Shown piece after piece: positions 1 through 36,774 of a DNA stretch of 64,000 bases. The position numbers and the translations under genes were made by a program. Position 1 is the stretch's first letter. The number at the start of each line of letters is the position of its first letter. The notes under the pieces are model-generated. The model was not told where the DNA came from. It saw only the letters and a program-made list of their open reading frames with translations, and did no database searches. Source of the DNA: Eunapius fragilis (lineage: Eukaryota; Porifera; Demospongiae; Spongillida; Spongillidae); NCBI GenBank assembly GCA_963681505.1, contig OY811984.1, positions 4,012,858 to 4,076,857 on the forward strand, given 5' to 3'.

Positions 1-945
1 GCATGCTCCAAACTAGTTGCAGCTCCACATCCATCACAATTGGCTGGCATATTCAGCAGTGGTCGATTGTATCGCAATGCGAGGGCATCACGGAATTCTG
101 TGGCAGAAAGGTCAAAGTGATGGTGAGCAATAGGCAAAGCAGTTAACCATGATGATGTCTTGCCCTCCACTGCCTGTTGTATTGCCCGTCTTGTTTTAGC
201 ATTTAGCTCTGAATTGGCCAATGTTGAGTGAAGTATGACCTCATCTTGCTGCTGGAGGGTGGTGTGCATGTTTGCCATTGCATCAGACATTAGATCATTG
301 TGATCAGGTAGAGAGAACTCCATCTTTCCTTTGATGGCATCCACAATGTTTCTTGTGCCTGCTCTGGATGTGGTATAGGCAATCTTGGCAGTTTTGATTG
401 GATTGCGAACTCCCATGCCACCTAATCGTGCAGGAATTGAGAATAGCTGCTTTTCAAGATCGGAGATTGTACCTTCAAAAATGGCAGGCCAAAAATATTG
501 GTACAAAGTATTCCAGATTGGAGTAAATGCTTCCTCACAACTAGGAAGGATTCTTTGCAGGTAGGACCACTCAAACTGCATGGATTTGGATAGTGCAGCA
601 AAAGCTGCTTGAGGCTGTGACTCAGCAGCTTTGGATAATTTGACAAGATTGTTCACCCACCCTGTGGTCTTGTTGTCAAGAAATTGTTTAATTGTGGTTT
701 CACGGTCTCCAATGAACCCTCCTAAGAAGCGGTAGCCATTCACAACCTTAATACCCAGGTGTTGAAACATTGACTTGGCTTTGGCTTCATGATCTGCGTT
801 CACAATAAGGATACACTTCTCTGGTTCTGGATGATACCCATACTTGGGACCAATGTCACAAAGCTTGTCAAACCAGACACAGAGATCAGTGAGCTTGGCT
901 GTGCAGGAGGAATCATCTGCATACCAGTTTTGAATCCATGTAGTA
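1..945 (-). mobile_element. 5'-truncated retroelement, YADD-type reverse transcriptase plus zinc/RHN C-terminal region
   Basis: Read on the minus strand, one frame stays open from about 940 down to the window edge; it lacks an ATG because the 5' end is gone. It starts at RT motif C (IQNWYADDSS), runs through the thumb (RLGGMGVRNPIKTAK) and reaches EFRDALALRY followed by CDGCGAATSLEHA, a Cys/His zinc-binding signature. The same order of motifs occurs in the element at 61,460-63,390, so the two belong to one lineage. The C-terminal end lies outside the window. The uninterrupted frame over more than 300 codons suggests a fairly young insertion. The lineage label is inference from motif order; this is not a host gene. 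Confidence 0.85.
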
Positions 946-978
946 GGATTTATTATTATTATATGGTACAGACATACA

Positions 979-1040
979 ACAAATCAATAAGATGGTGGCA
1001 TTAAGGATCTATCCTTAATGTCACCATCTTATTGATTTGT
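979..1040. repeat. Short foldback, 30-bp arms with a 2-nt loop
   Basis: Arms at 979-1008 and 1011-1040 are reverse complements with one mismatch, separated by CT. The inner ends read ATTAAGGAT / ATCCTTAAT. The foldback lies exactly between two retroelement fragments, so it may be a solo hairpin end of a transposon or a rearrangement junction. I see no coding content. Confidence 0.8.
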
Positions 1041-1345
1041 TCTTAGAAGTGGCATCAATTGTAAGTTAAGATGGCCATAAATGTCATTAGTAATTACAGA
1101 CTTAGGTTTGCTGCTCAGGGTGGCCATTCTTGAGGCAATTGTGGAAAACAGTTGCATGGCTTCTTTTCCCCATGCTCCTTACCTTTCAGCTACTACAGGA
1201 ATGCAAACACAGCCCAGCTCAGTACACTTTGGGTCATTTTCTTCATGTTTTCGTTCTTCAGTGGTGAGTGCAGCAGCAGTGGCTGTCACTCTTGCTTCCA
1301 ATATTATTTGGTGATGTGACAGACACATCCAAGGCTGCTGTCCTG
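1041..1345 (-). mobile_element. 3' endonuclease-tail fragment of an RLE-type retroelement
   Basis: The minus strand encodes AALDVSVTSP, then TATAAALTTEERKHEENDP, CTELGCVCIPVV and YGAWGKEAMQLFS in order. This is the C-terminal tail seen complete at 4,900-5,200. The piece is severely 5'-truncated, as expected from aborted target-primed insertion. One frame change near 1,310 shows decay. Confidence 0.8.
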
Positions 1346-1599
1346 CCATAAATTTTTTGCACCATGAATATTATTGGAAGGATTATATTGTAAACTGAGT
1401 AGATAATAATATATGAGCATGAAATATACACCTACAGATAAATTAAGTCACAAGAGTCCGGATCATTATTGCTCTCACAATAGCTCTGGTCAAGGTTAGA
1501 TTTAAGCCTGCTGTGTATTTCGTACACACAGCTGCTCTTTGATTTACTATTATTGAACAAGAGTACATATATCACAATAAATCGAACACCTTAAAGTTA

Positions 1600-1860
1600 C
1601 TAGACAAAAACATCGTCCGGAACAACTTGCTCACAAGAAGCAAAGTGAGACCTGCTAAGTATGGCTCTAGCATTGCACCTAATCAAAGTGAGGTTAAGAG
1701 GACCATATAGGCTGTTCAGCATTTGGGATTTGTAAGTGTTGGTTCGAACAGCCAGTCGTGAGGCCAACTGCCTTGCCTCTGTGCCCCAACAATCATACGA
1801 CACCACCACCATTGGAATGCAGCGCCATCCCAACTCTGCACACTTCGCGTCTTTGATTAT
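1600..1860 (-). mobile_element. 3' endonuclease-tail fragment of an RLE-type retroelement
   Basis: The minus strand reads KCAELGWRCIPMVVVSYD, then WGTEAROL-like sequence (WGTEARQLASRLA) and YGPLNLTLIRCNARAIL. This is the extreme C-terminus of the same protein family as 1,041-1,345 but too divergent to be the same insertion. It abuts the plus-strand element starting near 1,915 in head-to-head orientation. Confidence 0.8.
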
Positions 1861-1914
1861 TTTATTTTTTATTAAATAAAACAAAAAAATGGCGGCGGCG
1901 TCGGTAACGACGGT

Positions 1915-4900
1915 AACGACGTAGTCACAGCAAGAATCAAGACAGCCAAATGTTGCCCTTGTAATGGAATACATGCTCGTTGTAAGTCCTGTATTTGTGT
2001 GAGGTCTAACCGGCCCTGTTCCAGCTGTCAGCCAATAAAGCGAAGCAGCTGTTTCAATTCAAAATCGTCCATCACGGTCCTATCGCCATCTTCTCACAGT
2101 GCATATTCACAACTACAACCATCTCCACAATTCACAACCACAACCGCAACTGTCATCTTTTTCACCACCCATATCTTCCCCATTATCGAAAAAACAAGTG
2201 TCACAACATCCACAGCAACCTTACTTAACCATCACCATCATTGCAACCACCTCCTTCGCCATTGTCAACAGATTCCAGTGGTCCTCTAATCCTCAATGTG
2301 ACAATTACAAGAAGCCCTACGTTGTCCAGGGTTGCCAGGCACTTATTGCACCTTCCATGTGGCGCATTCACAGGAGGGCCATGTCAGAGGTACATACTGT
2401 GGTGGAGTTCCTGATGCCTGGCTTAACAATCACAATATATACATCTGTCACCATTGTTCCAGCCTTGTTGCCATCTCCCACAAGTCCTCACATAAAAGAC
2501 GTGTTTAAAAAATCCTCCCTCATCTGAACCGCCAATGGCTACACCTTTGACATGTGCTTCAAGTAATGATTTGCCTTCCCTCTGAGATATATGCAACCTC
2601 AAATGCCCTACAATTCGATACATTCCAAACAAAGCCAAGCCAGACTTTGCTCATATCCAATCCGCTGCACTCAGGGCTGTGGTCGCTGAGAATGCTATTG
2701 ACTCTTGGGTGAAGCTCTTCATGCTCCCTAAGTGTTTGCTACCCTGCTCCAGACAATGGGGTCGTCACAACAAGCCTGTACCATTGGAAATTCGATATGT
2801 GGTCAGATAGGCATCTTAGAGATTTGTGGAATCTGGCAGTAGGATGTGCTCCATCCAAAACACACTCCACTCATCTTAAGGAAGATCCAGGCAGAAGAAA
2901 AGTGGCTTCTGCCATTTCCTTGGCTCAGGATGGTCTCTATGGAAAGGCCTGTCAGGTCCTCACCTCTTCTGGAGTTGCACCCAATAATGATGATACGTGG
3001 AAGCTACTCATCAGTAAGCACCCCAGTAGTGCTTGCCCAACCATTCCTCTCCCATTTACATGTAACACAGATTTCACATTTCCTCTTGATGTAAGCCTTA
3101 TGGACATTCTCAGATCCTTTCCCAAACTGACTGCAGCTGGGCCCTCTGGCCTCCGAATACAACACCTGATTGATGCTGCAGAGGTTCCTTTGCAAACTCC
3201 ACTCCCCAAACTCTCCTTGCTGTCATCAATCTGCTAATTTCGGGTTGTACTCCAATGGATGTAGCCATCTTTCTTGCCGGAGGTAACCTTACTGCCCTAA
3301 ACAAGCCCACCCCAGGAGACATCCGCCCCATTGCTGTTGGGAAGGTCTTACGTCGTCTGACAGGGAAATGCCTCTTCGAAGCAAAATGGCATCATTTTTT
3401 GAGCCATATCAATTTGTTGTGGCTGTCCCCTGTGGTGCTGAGAGAATTGCTCATGGCTTGAGAACCTGTATAGATCAACACTGGATGGAGCATGACTTTG
3501 GTGTGTTGAAAGTAGATATGACCAATGCCTTTAATTTGGTTTCTCGTCAAGTTATCCTGTCAGAGTGTGCTAAGCACTTTCCTGAACTTCTCCCTTGGGT
3601 CAGCTGGTGCTATGGACAGCATCCCCTTCTTTGACACTCACTAGGTTGCTTGTCATCAGAATCAGGTGTCCAACAAGGGGATCCACTTGGACCCCTGCTA
3701 TTTTCACTAATCTTAAAACATCCTAGTAATGAAAATAGCAAGAGACAGTGCCTGCTCTAACATTCCTTTCCATGCCTGGTACTTGGATGATGGGGCTGTG
3801 GCTGGCCCAAGGTCTTCCTTATGCAGGATATTGACTTTGCTCCAGGAGGAAGGCCCTGCTCCGGGTATTATCATCAATCTGCCTAAGTGTGAGGTGTTTA
3901 GCCGACATGGTCTTGACATGTTCCCATTGGACATTAAGAAATCTGACAAGCCCAATTTGGAGATTCTTGGGATTCCCATCGGTGACCAGGATTTTTGTTC
4001 CTCCTTTATCTCCAAAAAACACTCTAAGGCTACTAAGATCCTATTGTCACAACTTGAGGAGATTGGAGTTGCCGACCCTCAGGTTGCTTTAATCCTTGTT
4101 TGTCTCTGTGGAACCATGTGCAAACTGGTACATCTGGCAAGGGCAACTCCATCAACTCTTGCATGTAAAGCCTTTGCTCTAATTGATGTCATATGACATC
4201 AGAATGTCCTTCTGTCGATGCATTGGTGTTGACACTTCTGATACAGCTTGGCAGCAGGCTCAGCTTAGCCCAAATAGAGGGGGCTTGGGTTTCGGTCATT
4301 ATCTCACCAATCATCAGCAGCATTCATCTCCTCTTTTTGCTCATCTGGCTTTGGTATGCATTCATCTCCCCACCTGACTCAAGCAGTAGAGATCTTTAAC
4401 AGCTTGGTCTCGCCTGCAGATGTAGTCAGTGTCGAGTCTTTCCTCACTACACCAGTATCTCAGAAATCCCTTTCTGGTAAGTTAGATGACCATGTCTTCA
4501 ACTTACTGCTGAACTCATCTTCAGTAGCAGACAATGCACGTCTTTTGTCAGTTTCCTCTCCCCATGCAGGATCCTGGCTTTCAGTTATGCTCTCTGAGAG
4601 TTTAGGGCTTCACATGGATCCTCCTGTTTTCAAGGTAGCCATCAAATGGTGGCTTGGCCTAGATGTTTCAGAGGGCTCCCCATGTGCACTATGCCCAGGT
4701 AGTACACTTGACCACCTTGACCACCATGCAGTTACTTGCAAGTATGGTGGAGACGTGGTAACTCGGCATAACATGGTTAGGGACATCCTGGTGGAGACAT
4801 GTCGTCGAGCTCACATGGGGGTTAAGGTGGAAGTCGGCAACAACTTAAGTAGAGACCACAGTAAGACCCATCCAGCTGACATACTACTTCTTAACTGGTT

Positions 4901-5330
4901 TTTGAGCAGAACAGCAGCATTAGATGTGTCCATCACCTCAACGCTAAACCCTGTTATTTTGTTGGAAGCGGGAGTGTCGGCCACAGCTGCTGCCCAGGCC
5001 ACTGAGTCTAGGAAACATCACACCAATGACCACAAGTGCTCAGATCTAGGATGGGTATGTGTCCCTGTGGTCGTTGAAACGTACGGAGCTTGGGGAAAAG
5101 AAGCCACTGCCATTATCTCCTCTGTAGCCTCTAGACTTGCCACCTCCATGTGTCGGCCAAAGTCCATCGTACTTAATGAATCTGTGGCCGACTGAATCTC
5201 CACCTGGTCAGGGCTAATGCTACAGCTATCCTCTCTAGGAAAGCTCGTCTACCATAGAGCTGTACTTTGTATTTAATCAGTATTGTTACTGTATATTCCT
5301 TTTATTATCGTTAAAAAAATACAAGCAAGG
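1915..5330 (+). mobile_element. Near full-length but degenerate RLE-type retrotransposon
   Basis: This is the most complete retroelement here. In order it shows an N-terminal Cys-rich block (CCPCNGIHARCKSC then CSSCQP, about 1,945-2,045), a linker to about 2,790, then RT pieces: AGPSGLRIQHL (3,135), VKVDMTNAFN-like motif A (KVDMTNAFNLVSR, about 3,510), motif B GVQQGDPLGPLLFSL (about 3,670), motif C WYLDDGAVAG (3,777) and the thumb. The C-terminal part (4,356-5,195) is one open frame with CALC...H...C zinc residues, RHNMVRDIL, a PADILL...ALDVSI core resembling a PD-(D/E)XK restriction-like endonuclease, and the GWVCVPVVVETYGAWGKEA tail. Several frameshifts split the RT, so it is inactive. The 3' tail around 5,260-5,330 recurs at 37,990-38,070. 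R2/NeSL-like affinity is inferred from architecture. Confidence 0.85.
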
Positions 5331-5394
5331 ATAAATGAAACGTACAACTCAACAACAAAATCTAAGTTATAGAAGCATCCACACCACACCCACG

Positions 5395-7075
5395 TACCTC
5401 AACCCTTGTCCTCTGAATGCCGAAACCTTGCACGGGAGAGCAAGGCTCTAGCATTGCAGTGAACTAAGGTCAGGTTCAGTTTCTGATAAATGCTTGTTGT
5501 GGCTTTTGACTTGCTGTACTGCAGCTGCAAGGCCAGGCGGGCTGCAAGGTGCGAAACTGAGCTCTGCACTTCTTCACCCCAACACCCATAAATCTCTACC
5601 GCTAAGGGGATGCAGACCCAACCTATGGTCGTTGGCTTTGTGTCTGCACACTTCAGCCTTACCAGCTGCTGACCCACTTGTAGCTCCCGCTTCATTCAAT
5701 GTGTTGGAGTTAAGCGGAGAGACTACTGTTAAGTCAATAGCAGCTAGCTGGCTTGCCAATCATCCAGTTGGATACAAGAATGTCCGCTGGCCGGTTATTT
5801 AGATTGTCACCTTCAGACCCGTGACCTACCTCAAGTTGACCACCAAGCCGAGCCCTATGACAAAGTTGGGCAAAAACTTCCCTCAAGGCATTGTGATGCA
5901 CAACAACATCACCACCCCCCTTTGCACATCACAGCATGATGCCCCAGAGGATCCAGCTCGTGGTCAGGGCAGTAAGGGCAACGTAGCTGTGATGATGTGT
6001 CCATCCCAAGCCACCATTTTAAGGCAACCTGGAACTCTTCTGACTCCAAGCTAAGGTTAAGTCCCCTAGATGGAATGACAGCTAGCCAAGAGGAAGCCTA
6101 ACAGATAACAGATGAGCACGGTTGGACGAAGATGAGATGACACACAGCTGGTCGAATTGATGGTCATCAATTCTGGTTGATAAGTTTTTTTGACTGAGAC
6201 CAGAATCTAGCAAAGAATCGACTGAGTCTGAACTTGCATGAGGAACCAAGCTATTGTAAATGGTTACAGCTTGCAGAGTGAACTCATCGCGAGAGGACCT
6301 GAACAACCAGCTTTGATAACTGATGCCAAGTAAGCAGCTGAACAAAGTAACTCCAACCTACGGAGGCCTAGACCACCCCTACTAAGGCTCAACTGAACTT
6401 GCCGCCAATCTGAGTCTGAAGCATCAACCGCTACACAATCAGAAAAGTTACGACGAACCTCCTCATCAAACAATGCTAGGCCTTCAGACACAAGAGAAGG
6501 TGGCGTGGAGCGAGCTAAATGAACTAGCTTACAAAATGATGCACACTGACGTAAGAGGAGAAGTGCAATTTGAGGATCTACGGATCCCACCCCCGACAGC
6601 TGGGACAGCAATTTGACTGCCTTAGCCCGCTTTTGAGCCAGGAATTTGGCACAAAATAGACATCCCCAATAGGAGCACCCAGGATCTCAAAGTTAGGCTC
6701 ATGATGCATCTTCATGTCAGCCAGAAAGCCATCCAAGTTACCTCGAGAAATAAGCTCACACTTAGTAGCATTGATCCTTAGCCCCAGGGTGGGGGCCAAC
6801 CTGCTGAATGAGAAGAATAGCATGATTAACTGCAGCTTTAGAACCTGCAAGAGTACCATCATCAAGGTACCAAATATTGAATAAAAGCTTGGAACAATCA
6901 CTGTCGGAAGCAATAGAGCGAACAAGTTTATGCAGAACCAGAGAGAACAGGAGCGGGCCCAAAAGGTCCCCCTGCTGAACTCCTTGTTCAGACCCAAGAG
7001 TACCCATGGTGCCACAAGGTGGGATGTTGTCCATAACACCAAACTCAAAGTTCAGAACATCGGACTTTTCATGAG
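5395..7075 (-). mobile_element. 5'-truncated RLE-type retrotransposon, same lineage as 1,915-5,330
   Basis: Reading down from 7,060 the minus strand gives motif B GVQQGDLLGPLLFSLVLHKL, motif C WYLDDGTLAGSKAA, then EILGAPIGD and the thumb segment RGGLGLRRLEL. Next come a zinc-like CPYCPDHELDPLGHHAVMC and the endonuclease core RPADILVSNW...GKPAAIDLTVVSP, ending at GWVCIPLAVEIYGCWGEE and the LNLTLVHCNARALLSRAR tail near 5,400. Motif A and everything upstream are missing. Frameshifts occur near 5,640, 5,900, 6,100 and 6,650. The 3' end faces that of the plus-strand element ending near 5,330, giving a tail-to-tail pair. Confidence 0.85.
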
Positions 7076-7194
7076 ATATCGATAGAAAGGAACTTTTTTA
7101 TTATAATAAGAGAACCTCATACTAACGCACTCAATCACTCACACACAGAACTAAGTCATCTAAGCCATCAAAGCAGAGATAATATTATCTCTGA

Positions 7195-8545
7195 TCAAAG
7201 GAACTTAATGTTCCCAAGATGGAGGTGGAATTTCCTCTCTGGATTGCCACAGAGGCGCGCTGGAGTAAGAACTGGAGGATTGTGAGTCTCCAGTGGTTTG
7301 GTGCAACAATGGCCAAGGTCCTTAAAGGACGTTTTGGCACCAAACACACCAAGAGACTCACATGCTATGGGTACTTAGTTCCAAGAGAGGAATACTTCTT
7401 CCTCTTTTGGGATTCAGCCTCTGCTGCTACCAAACCTGGTCGTTTTTCAGCAGTGGAGAGATGTGATGGTGCCAAGGTGTCTCTCCATGTAGCATCCCAC
7501 ACACAAGGAGTTTCCCCACTTTCCAGGGAGCCATTGCAATACCATATGGACTTTTACCATCTGATCTACCTACTCCAGAAGGCTCCAAACGAGCAGGTAT
7601 TTTTGCAGCTGACAGGGCTCTGTGGATGATATTGTTTAAGCTAGAATGCCTACAGTGGCGACCTTCACTCCATATACAGCTGAGGCCATGAGTAGCAAGG
7701 TCATTCACGTGAGAACCACAATGGCAGCAAGTGTGTGAATTGCACAAGGGAACATCAAGTCTGAGTCCAACTGCAATTTGGATGGTGGAGTTACTCATTC
7801 TCAGGCCTATGGAGGATATAGGGAATGCATTTAGCCATTTTCCTGATTCTGGTGTGGATGCAGCAAGAAGACGAGCATGGGAAGATCAACATTGGTTTTT
7901 AGACCTTGAGCTACCAACTGCATTTTGGGTAGATCCCAAGCTTTTTGGGAACAATTAGCAGGAGGTACAGGTGGGGCTGTGTTGTTTCCTTGGGACCAGA
8001 TGGTAAGTGGCAGACTCAACATCAGGGATGGAGGCATTGTGTAGAGCCACCATAATACAAGCAATGCTGACTGCAGTCCTGGACTACAAGTTACAGAACC
8101 AAGGTGCACCACACTTCTGGGTACTCCCCTTGGTGATATTGCTTCAATATCTGGTGCCATCTGCACAAAAATCGTTTTTAATGGGTGGAAGGTTGTGCAA
8201 TTTAGATGCACATGGTGCTCTGCTATTGCTGCATCACTCATTTGCAATATCCAAGTTGCTAAACATTCTGCGCACCTCTCCCTGTTTCCTTTCAGAGAAA
8301 ATTGTTGATTTCGATGACCTTTTGCAATCCATCCTAAGCAGCACTTTAAATATCTCTCTTGGGATTAATGATCCTGCTTGGACACAAGCTCAGCGCTGAT
8401 GATCTCCGACTTTCTATAATTAAGTTGTAGACCCAATGAATGTGGTGATTAACTGGAGGTCATGACGCACATCAGTTAAGGTTCCACCAAGGGTTTCCAT
8501 CATCCAAGTAGAACATGCACAACTCAGATTTTGATTATACATTAG
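7195..8545 (-). mobile_element. Third-lineage retroelement with an internally inverted segment
   Basis: The minus strand begins with RT motif C (SELCMFYLDDG, about 8,530) and later gives QKAWDLP (about 7,940), IAVGLRLDVPLC, CCHCGSHVNDLATHGLSC (zinc residues), RHSSLNNIIHRAL, AEAESQKRKKYSSLGTKY and a final AIQRGNSTSILGTL near 7,210. Between 8,100 and 8,399 the thumb sequence (TTLLGTPLGDIASISGAI, then LLLLHHSFAISKLLN and INDPAWTQAQ) is encoded on the plus strand, so that block is flipped inside the element. A 20-bp perfect palindrome sits just past the 3' end at 7,174-7,193. Gag and the RT palm upstream of motif C are missing. It is a pseudogene. Confidence 0.8.
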
Positions 8546-9299
8546 TGGAGGGGCATGTGCAGAAAATTATGAATTAATTTGATTGGTTTGCAGGGAAGGA
8601 GGAAATAACACATCATTAACCTATTGCCTTTTGGCATATATATAACTATGATACCCTCGCATATATATAGATAATATTATTATAATTGGCACATTATAAT
8701 ATAGTCCTATATGCAAATTAATGCTCCTAAATGAGAGGAGGAAAACATGCATAGTATTACGTTAAGTCATGGACATAGCTATCTAGCTAGGAGTGACTAT
8801 AATATGGGGTTATGTGTTAGTCTACCATGATCTTATACTTACAATTCGGGTATAAAAGATGGCACATAAGAGAGGCAAAAAAAAAAAACCCAGTTTCCAT
8901 AAGCACTTGAGGGAAATGCAGGTCTATCGTAGAGCGTAGCACTTACACGAAGGTCGTTAACTTCGTTTTTCTATTAAAGTTCCTGTACCTGAAATTACAC
9001 TTAATAGTGAGTGACACACAAGAAATCAGACCATGTGCATCATGATCAGCTGGGTCATACAAAGGAAGACCAGGAGTGAGACCACTAGCACTGTCTGCTT
9101 GACACGAATCTACAAACATGTCTCACCTGTAGATTATGATAATCTTGCTTACAGGTATGCAGTAAATGTTCAAGCAGTTGATTCAATTTAATTGCATATA
9201 TACCTTCATCTTCCTCCAAAACGTACTGTCCTTAAATTTCAGAATAGGTTTTTTTCAAGTTACACAGGTATAATGCAATAGTATGTAATGAAAAAGTAA
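8546..9299. other. No recognisable feature
   Basis: AT-rich sequence without a convincing reading frame on either strand. It contains a short TATA-rich tract near 8,635-8,665 and an A11 run near 8,879. I see no coding or structural signal. Confidence 0.5.
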
Positions 9300-9475
9300 A
9301 CCATTAAGAAAGTTTGATGCAGCATTGGCCCTAGCCAAGTGCAAGTTGAGCCTGCTATATATATGTGGAAATTAAAGCTCGGTTTGTAGTCTGAAGGTAA
9401 GATTTGTGGAGTCCATGGCTTCCTTTCCCCAAGCATCATAGGGTGGTATTGCAACACCACCCCAAAGCACTATTG
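9300..9475 (-). mobile_element. 3' endonuclease-tail fragment of an RLE-type retroelement
   Basis: The minus strand reads VAIPPYDAWGKEAMDS, LTFRLQTEL and then YSRLNLHLARANAASNF, the conserved last ~55 residues of the RLE-type family. It is less than 200 bp long and frame-broken, lying between the left repeat cluster and the 3' end of DHX38. Confidence 0.65.
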
Positions 9476-9615
9476 AAATTTTTTTTGGATCAAGCAGAGA
9501 TGTCACTGAGATACCAAAAGCAGTTTGCTTACCAAGGGCCCAGTTCGGTAGAAAAATGGCTTCTGGACAGGAATGATCATAATTAGTAGTGAACTATCTT
9601 TACACTGAGATGGGC

Positions 9616-9621
9616 TTTATT
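9616..9621 (-). terminator. Candidate polyadenylation signal of DHX38
   Basis: AATAAA on the minus strand, about 160 nt past the DHX38 stop codon and inside an ATT-rich stretch. It is the first canonical hexamer I see downstream of the stop. Assignment is by position only. Confidence 0.45.
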
Positions 9622-9780
9622 ATTATTATTATTTGCAACAACAGTGTGTTTACAATACCTGCATCTATGTTATTACGAACAAAAATGTTATGACTTAACG
9701 CTGCAATAAGGCAATTCTGAGTTTTTATATACATGATGTGAAGAAATGGCAACATAAAATTGATGAATGGAACACCACCA

Positions 9781-35148
<25,368 letters not shown>

Positions 35149-35281
35149 CTCCAGTGACTCTCTATTTGCCGCGCACTGTGCTAATTAAATGCCGCACGTT
35201 TTGATTGGGCAGTTCAAAAGTGTTGCAATATATGTTCACACGTTGTAAACTGTGTTTACATGTACCTATTTTGACACCGGT
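35149..35281. promoter_or_regulatory. Divergent promoter region between DHX38 and the chromodomain gene
   Basis: Only 133 bp separate the DHX38 ATG (minus) and the chromodomain ATG (plus). The interval holds an inverted CCAAT box (ATTGG at 35,204-35,208) and a few CpG-containing stretches near 35,169-35,198, and no TATA box close to the DHX38 side. A shared bidirectional promoter is inferred from spacing. Confidence 0.6.
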
Positions 35282-36358
35282 ATGTCTGCAACAAAAAAGT
35301 TGTACCAAGTAAGTGCATGCATTTGCAATATACTCTTTTTTGAACCTGCACTTTTTGTACCTGTTGATTTTTGTCGTTGCCAGTTGTTGTTTTAGAATAA
35401 AGCATAACACATTCACCTGATCTACAAAATCCACACTGTAATAGCCATACCTTTTTATACACAGGTGCAGGCAATAGTCGGAAAGCGTGACTTACGAGGC
35501 AAAGTTCACTATCAAGTTCATTGGAAGGGATACTCGAAAGAACACGACAGTTGGGAGCCGGAAGAGAACCTCGTTTCTTGCGATGAACTAATTAAAGAAT
35601 ACGAGAGAAAGCTGGATACAGGATATGTAAGTTATGCTCATTACTATCATGGTGTGACAGACATTTCTCCCCAGAAATCTACAGATGCATCAGAATATCC
35701 GGAAGGACCAAGAATAAATGAGGCACTTTCTAGCAGTGATGAAGTTGGTATACAAACAGCCACAAAACCAAAAAGAGGAAGGCCACCAAAACACCTAATG
35801 GACTCGAAAATAAAACACAAATCTCCCCCGGGTACTACAGAAGCAACAAAAACTCCTCTTCCGGTGAAAGAAAAAGAAGTTAATCGCTACAACTTGCGAT
35901 CAACATCCAAACCAGACATCAAGTCTGTCGAACAATTAGGTGATGATAATAATGCATTGCCTACCTATACATCAACCAGTAGTTCCACTGCTAATGATCT
36001 TGTTAAGGTTCCAACCGGACATGGCTCTTATAGCAACCTTAATGAACCAGAAGCACATATTTCTGAATATTCTCATATTCAAGCTCGATTAGAGTTGCAG
36101 TTTGGTTCTAAAGAAGAACCTCAGACACAACCCACGTCATCAAGTCCTGTTGAGGCTAGAAAAACTGACAAAAGTTCCATCCTCCAAGTTCCTCCTTCAG
36201 AGTCGGCACCTGCTCCTACTATGTCTGACGGACATGGTAGCATCAGGCGTAAAAATGAGCCAAGCCATATTGGCTCTGCTGAGTATTCTTTTGCAGTGTT
36301 TATTTTATTGGTTGGTATACTGGGGTATGTGTTCACAACGTTCGCTAGTGAAAAGTAG
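35282..36358 (+). CDS. Chromodomain protein with AT-hook and C-terminal membrane anchor
   Basis: Two exons (35,282-35,308 and 35,465-36,358) encode 306 aa. The first nine residues plus exon 2 form a complete chromodomain (about 7-58): LYQVQAIVGKRD, then VHWKGYSKEHDSWEPEENL. The aromatic positions used to bind methyl-lysine (Tyr in LYQV, Trp and Tyr in HWKGY) are present. The domain most resembles HP1, CDYL and MPP8 types. An AT-hook core KPKRGRPPKH follows near residue 112, then a disordered Ser/Thr/Pro-rich stretch. Residues about 281-300 (YSFAVFILLVGILGYVFTTF) are a hydrophobic segment only four residues from the end, as in tail-anchored proteins. I know no standard family with this order. 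Attachment of chromatin to the inner nuclear membrane is an inference. Adding exon 1 is justified by its GTAAGT donor and completion of the first chromodomain strand. Confidence 0.85.
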
Positions 36359-36774
36359 ACTTCGTTGGAACTATGTGTCTGTATGTATTGTACTGTTTTC
36401 TTATTAGTGACTACATATTACCTGAAATGTATCAAGTGATGAAATTTGTGCATGATGATAGCTAACCCTTGACTGGTTGCTTGCTGAAGTGGTGGGTGGA
36501 ATGATTGAATATCATGCCATCAAATTTTTTTAATCTATTTATTTAGCCAGCAGGTCTAAATAAATAGCTTGGAAAAAACAGGTACAGAATAAAACAACCC
36601 AACAATTTCCAGTGAACCTTTGCTTCTATTCAGGCCAATGGTATAGATTGGTATTCTGAGTGGGAATGAAACAAACCTGGCACATAATTGCTGAGTGGAA
36701 GTTAGAAAAATTCAATGTGCATTGCAACCAAAAAAACTAGGGTTCTTGTCGCTTGTATGCAATTTTAAAAAAAA
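36359..36774. other. 3' region of the chromodomain gene, no gene
   Basis: Noncoding, AT-rich. It contains a 12-bp-arm hairpin (CTATTTATTTAG / CTAAATAAATAG, about 36,534-36,569). AATAAA near 36,559 and 36,585 could serve as the polyadenylation signal of the chromodomain gene. Confidence 0.45.

Noticed and set aside
7219-7629. Plus-strand 136-codon frame
   Set aside because: The minus strand here encodes the conserved retroelement tail, so this is its antisense shadow.
8100-8545. Twin-priming 5' inversion as the explanation for the flipped block
   Set aside because: Motif C upstream of the block keeps the original strand, so the whole 5' part was not inverted.
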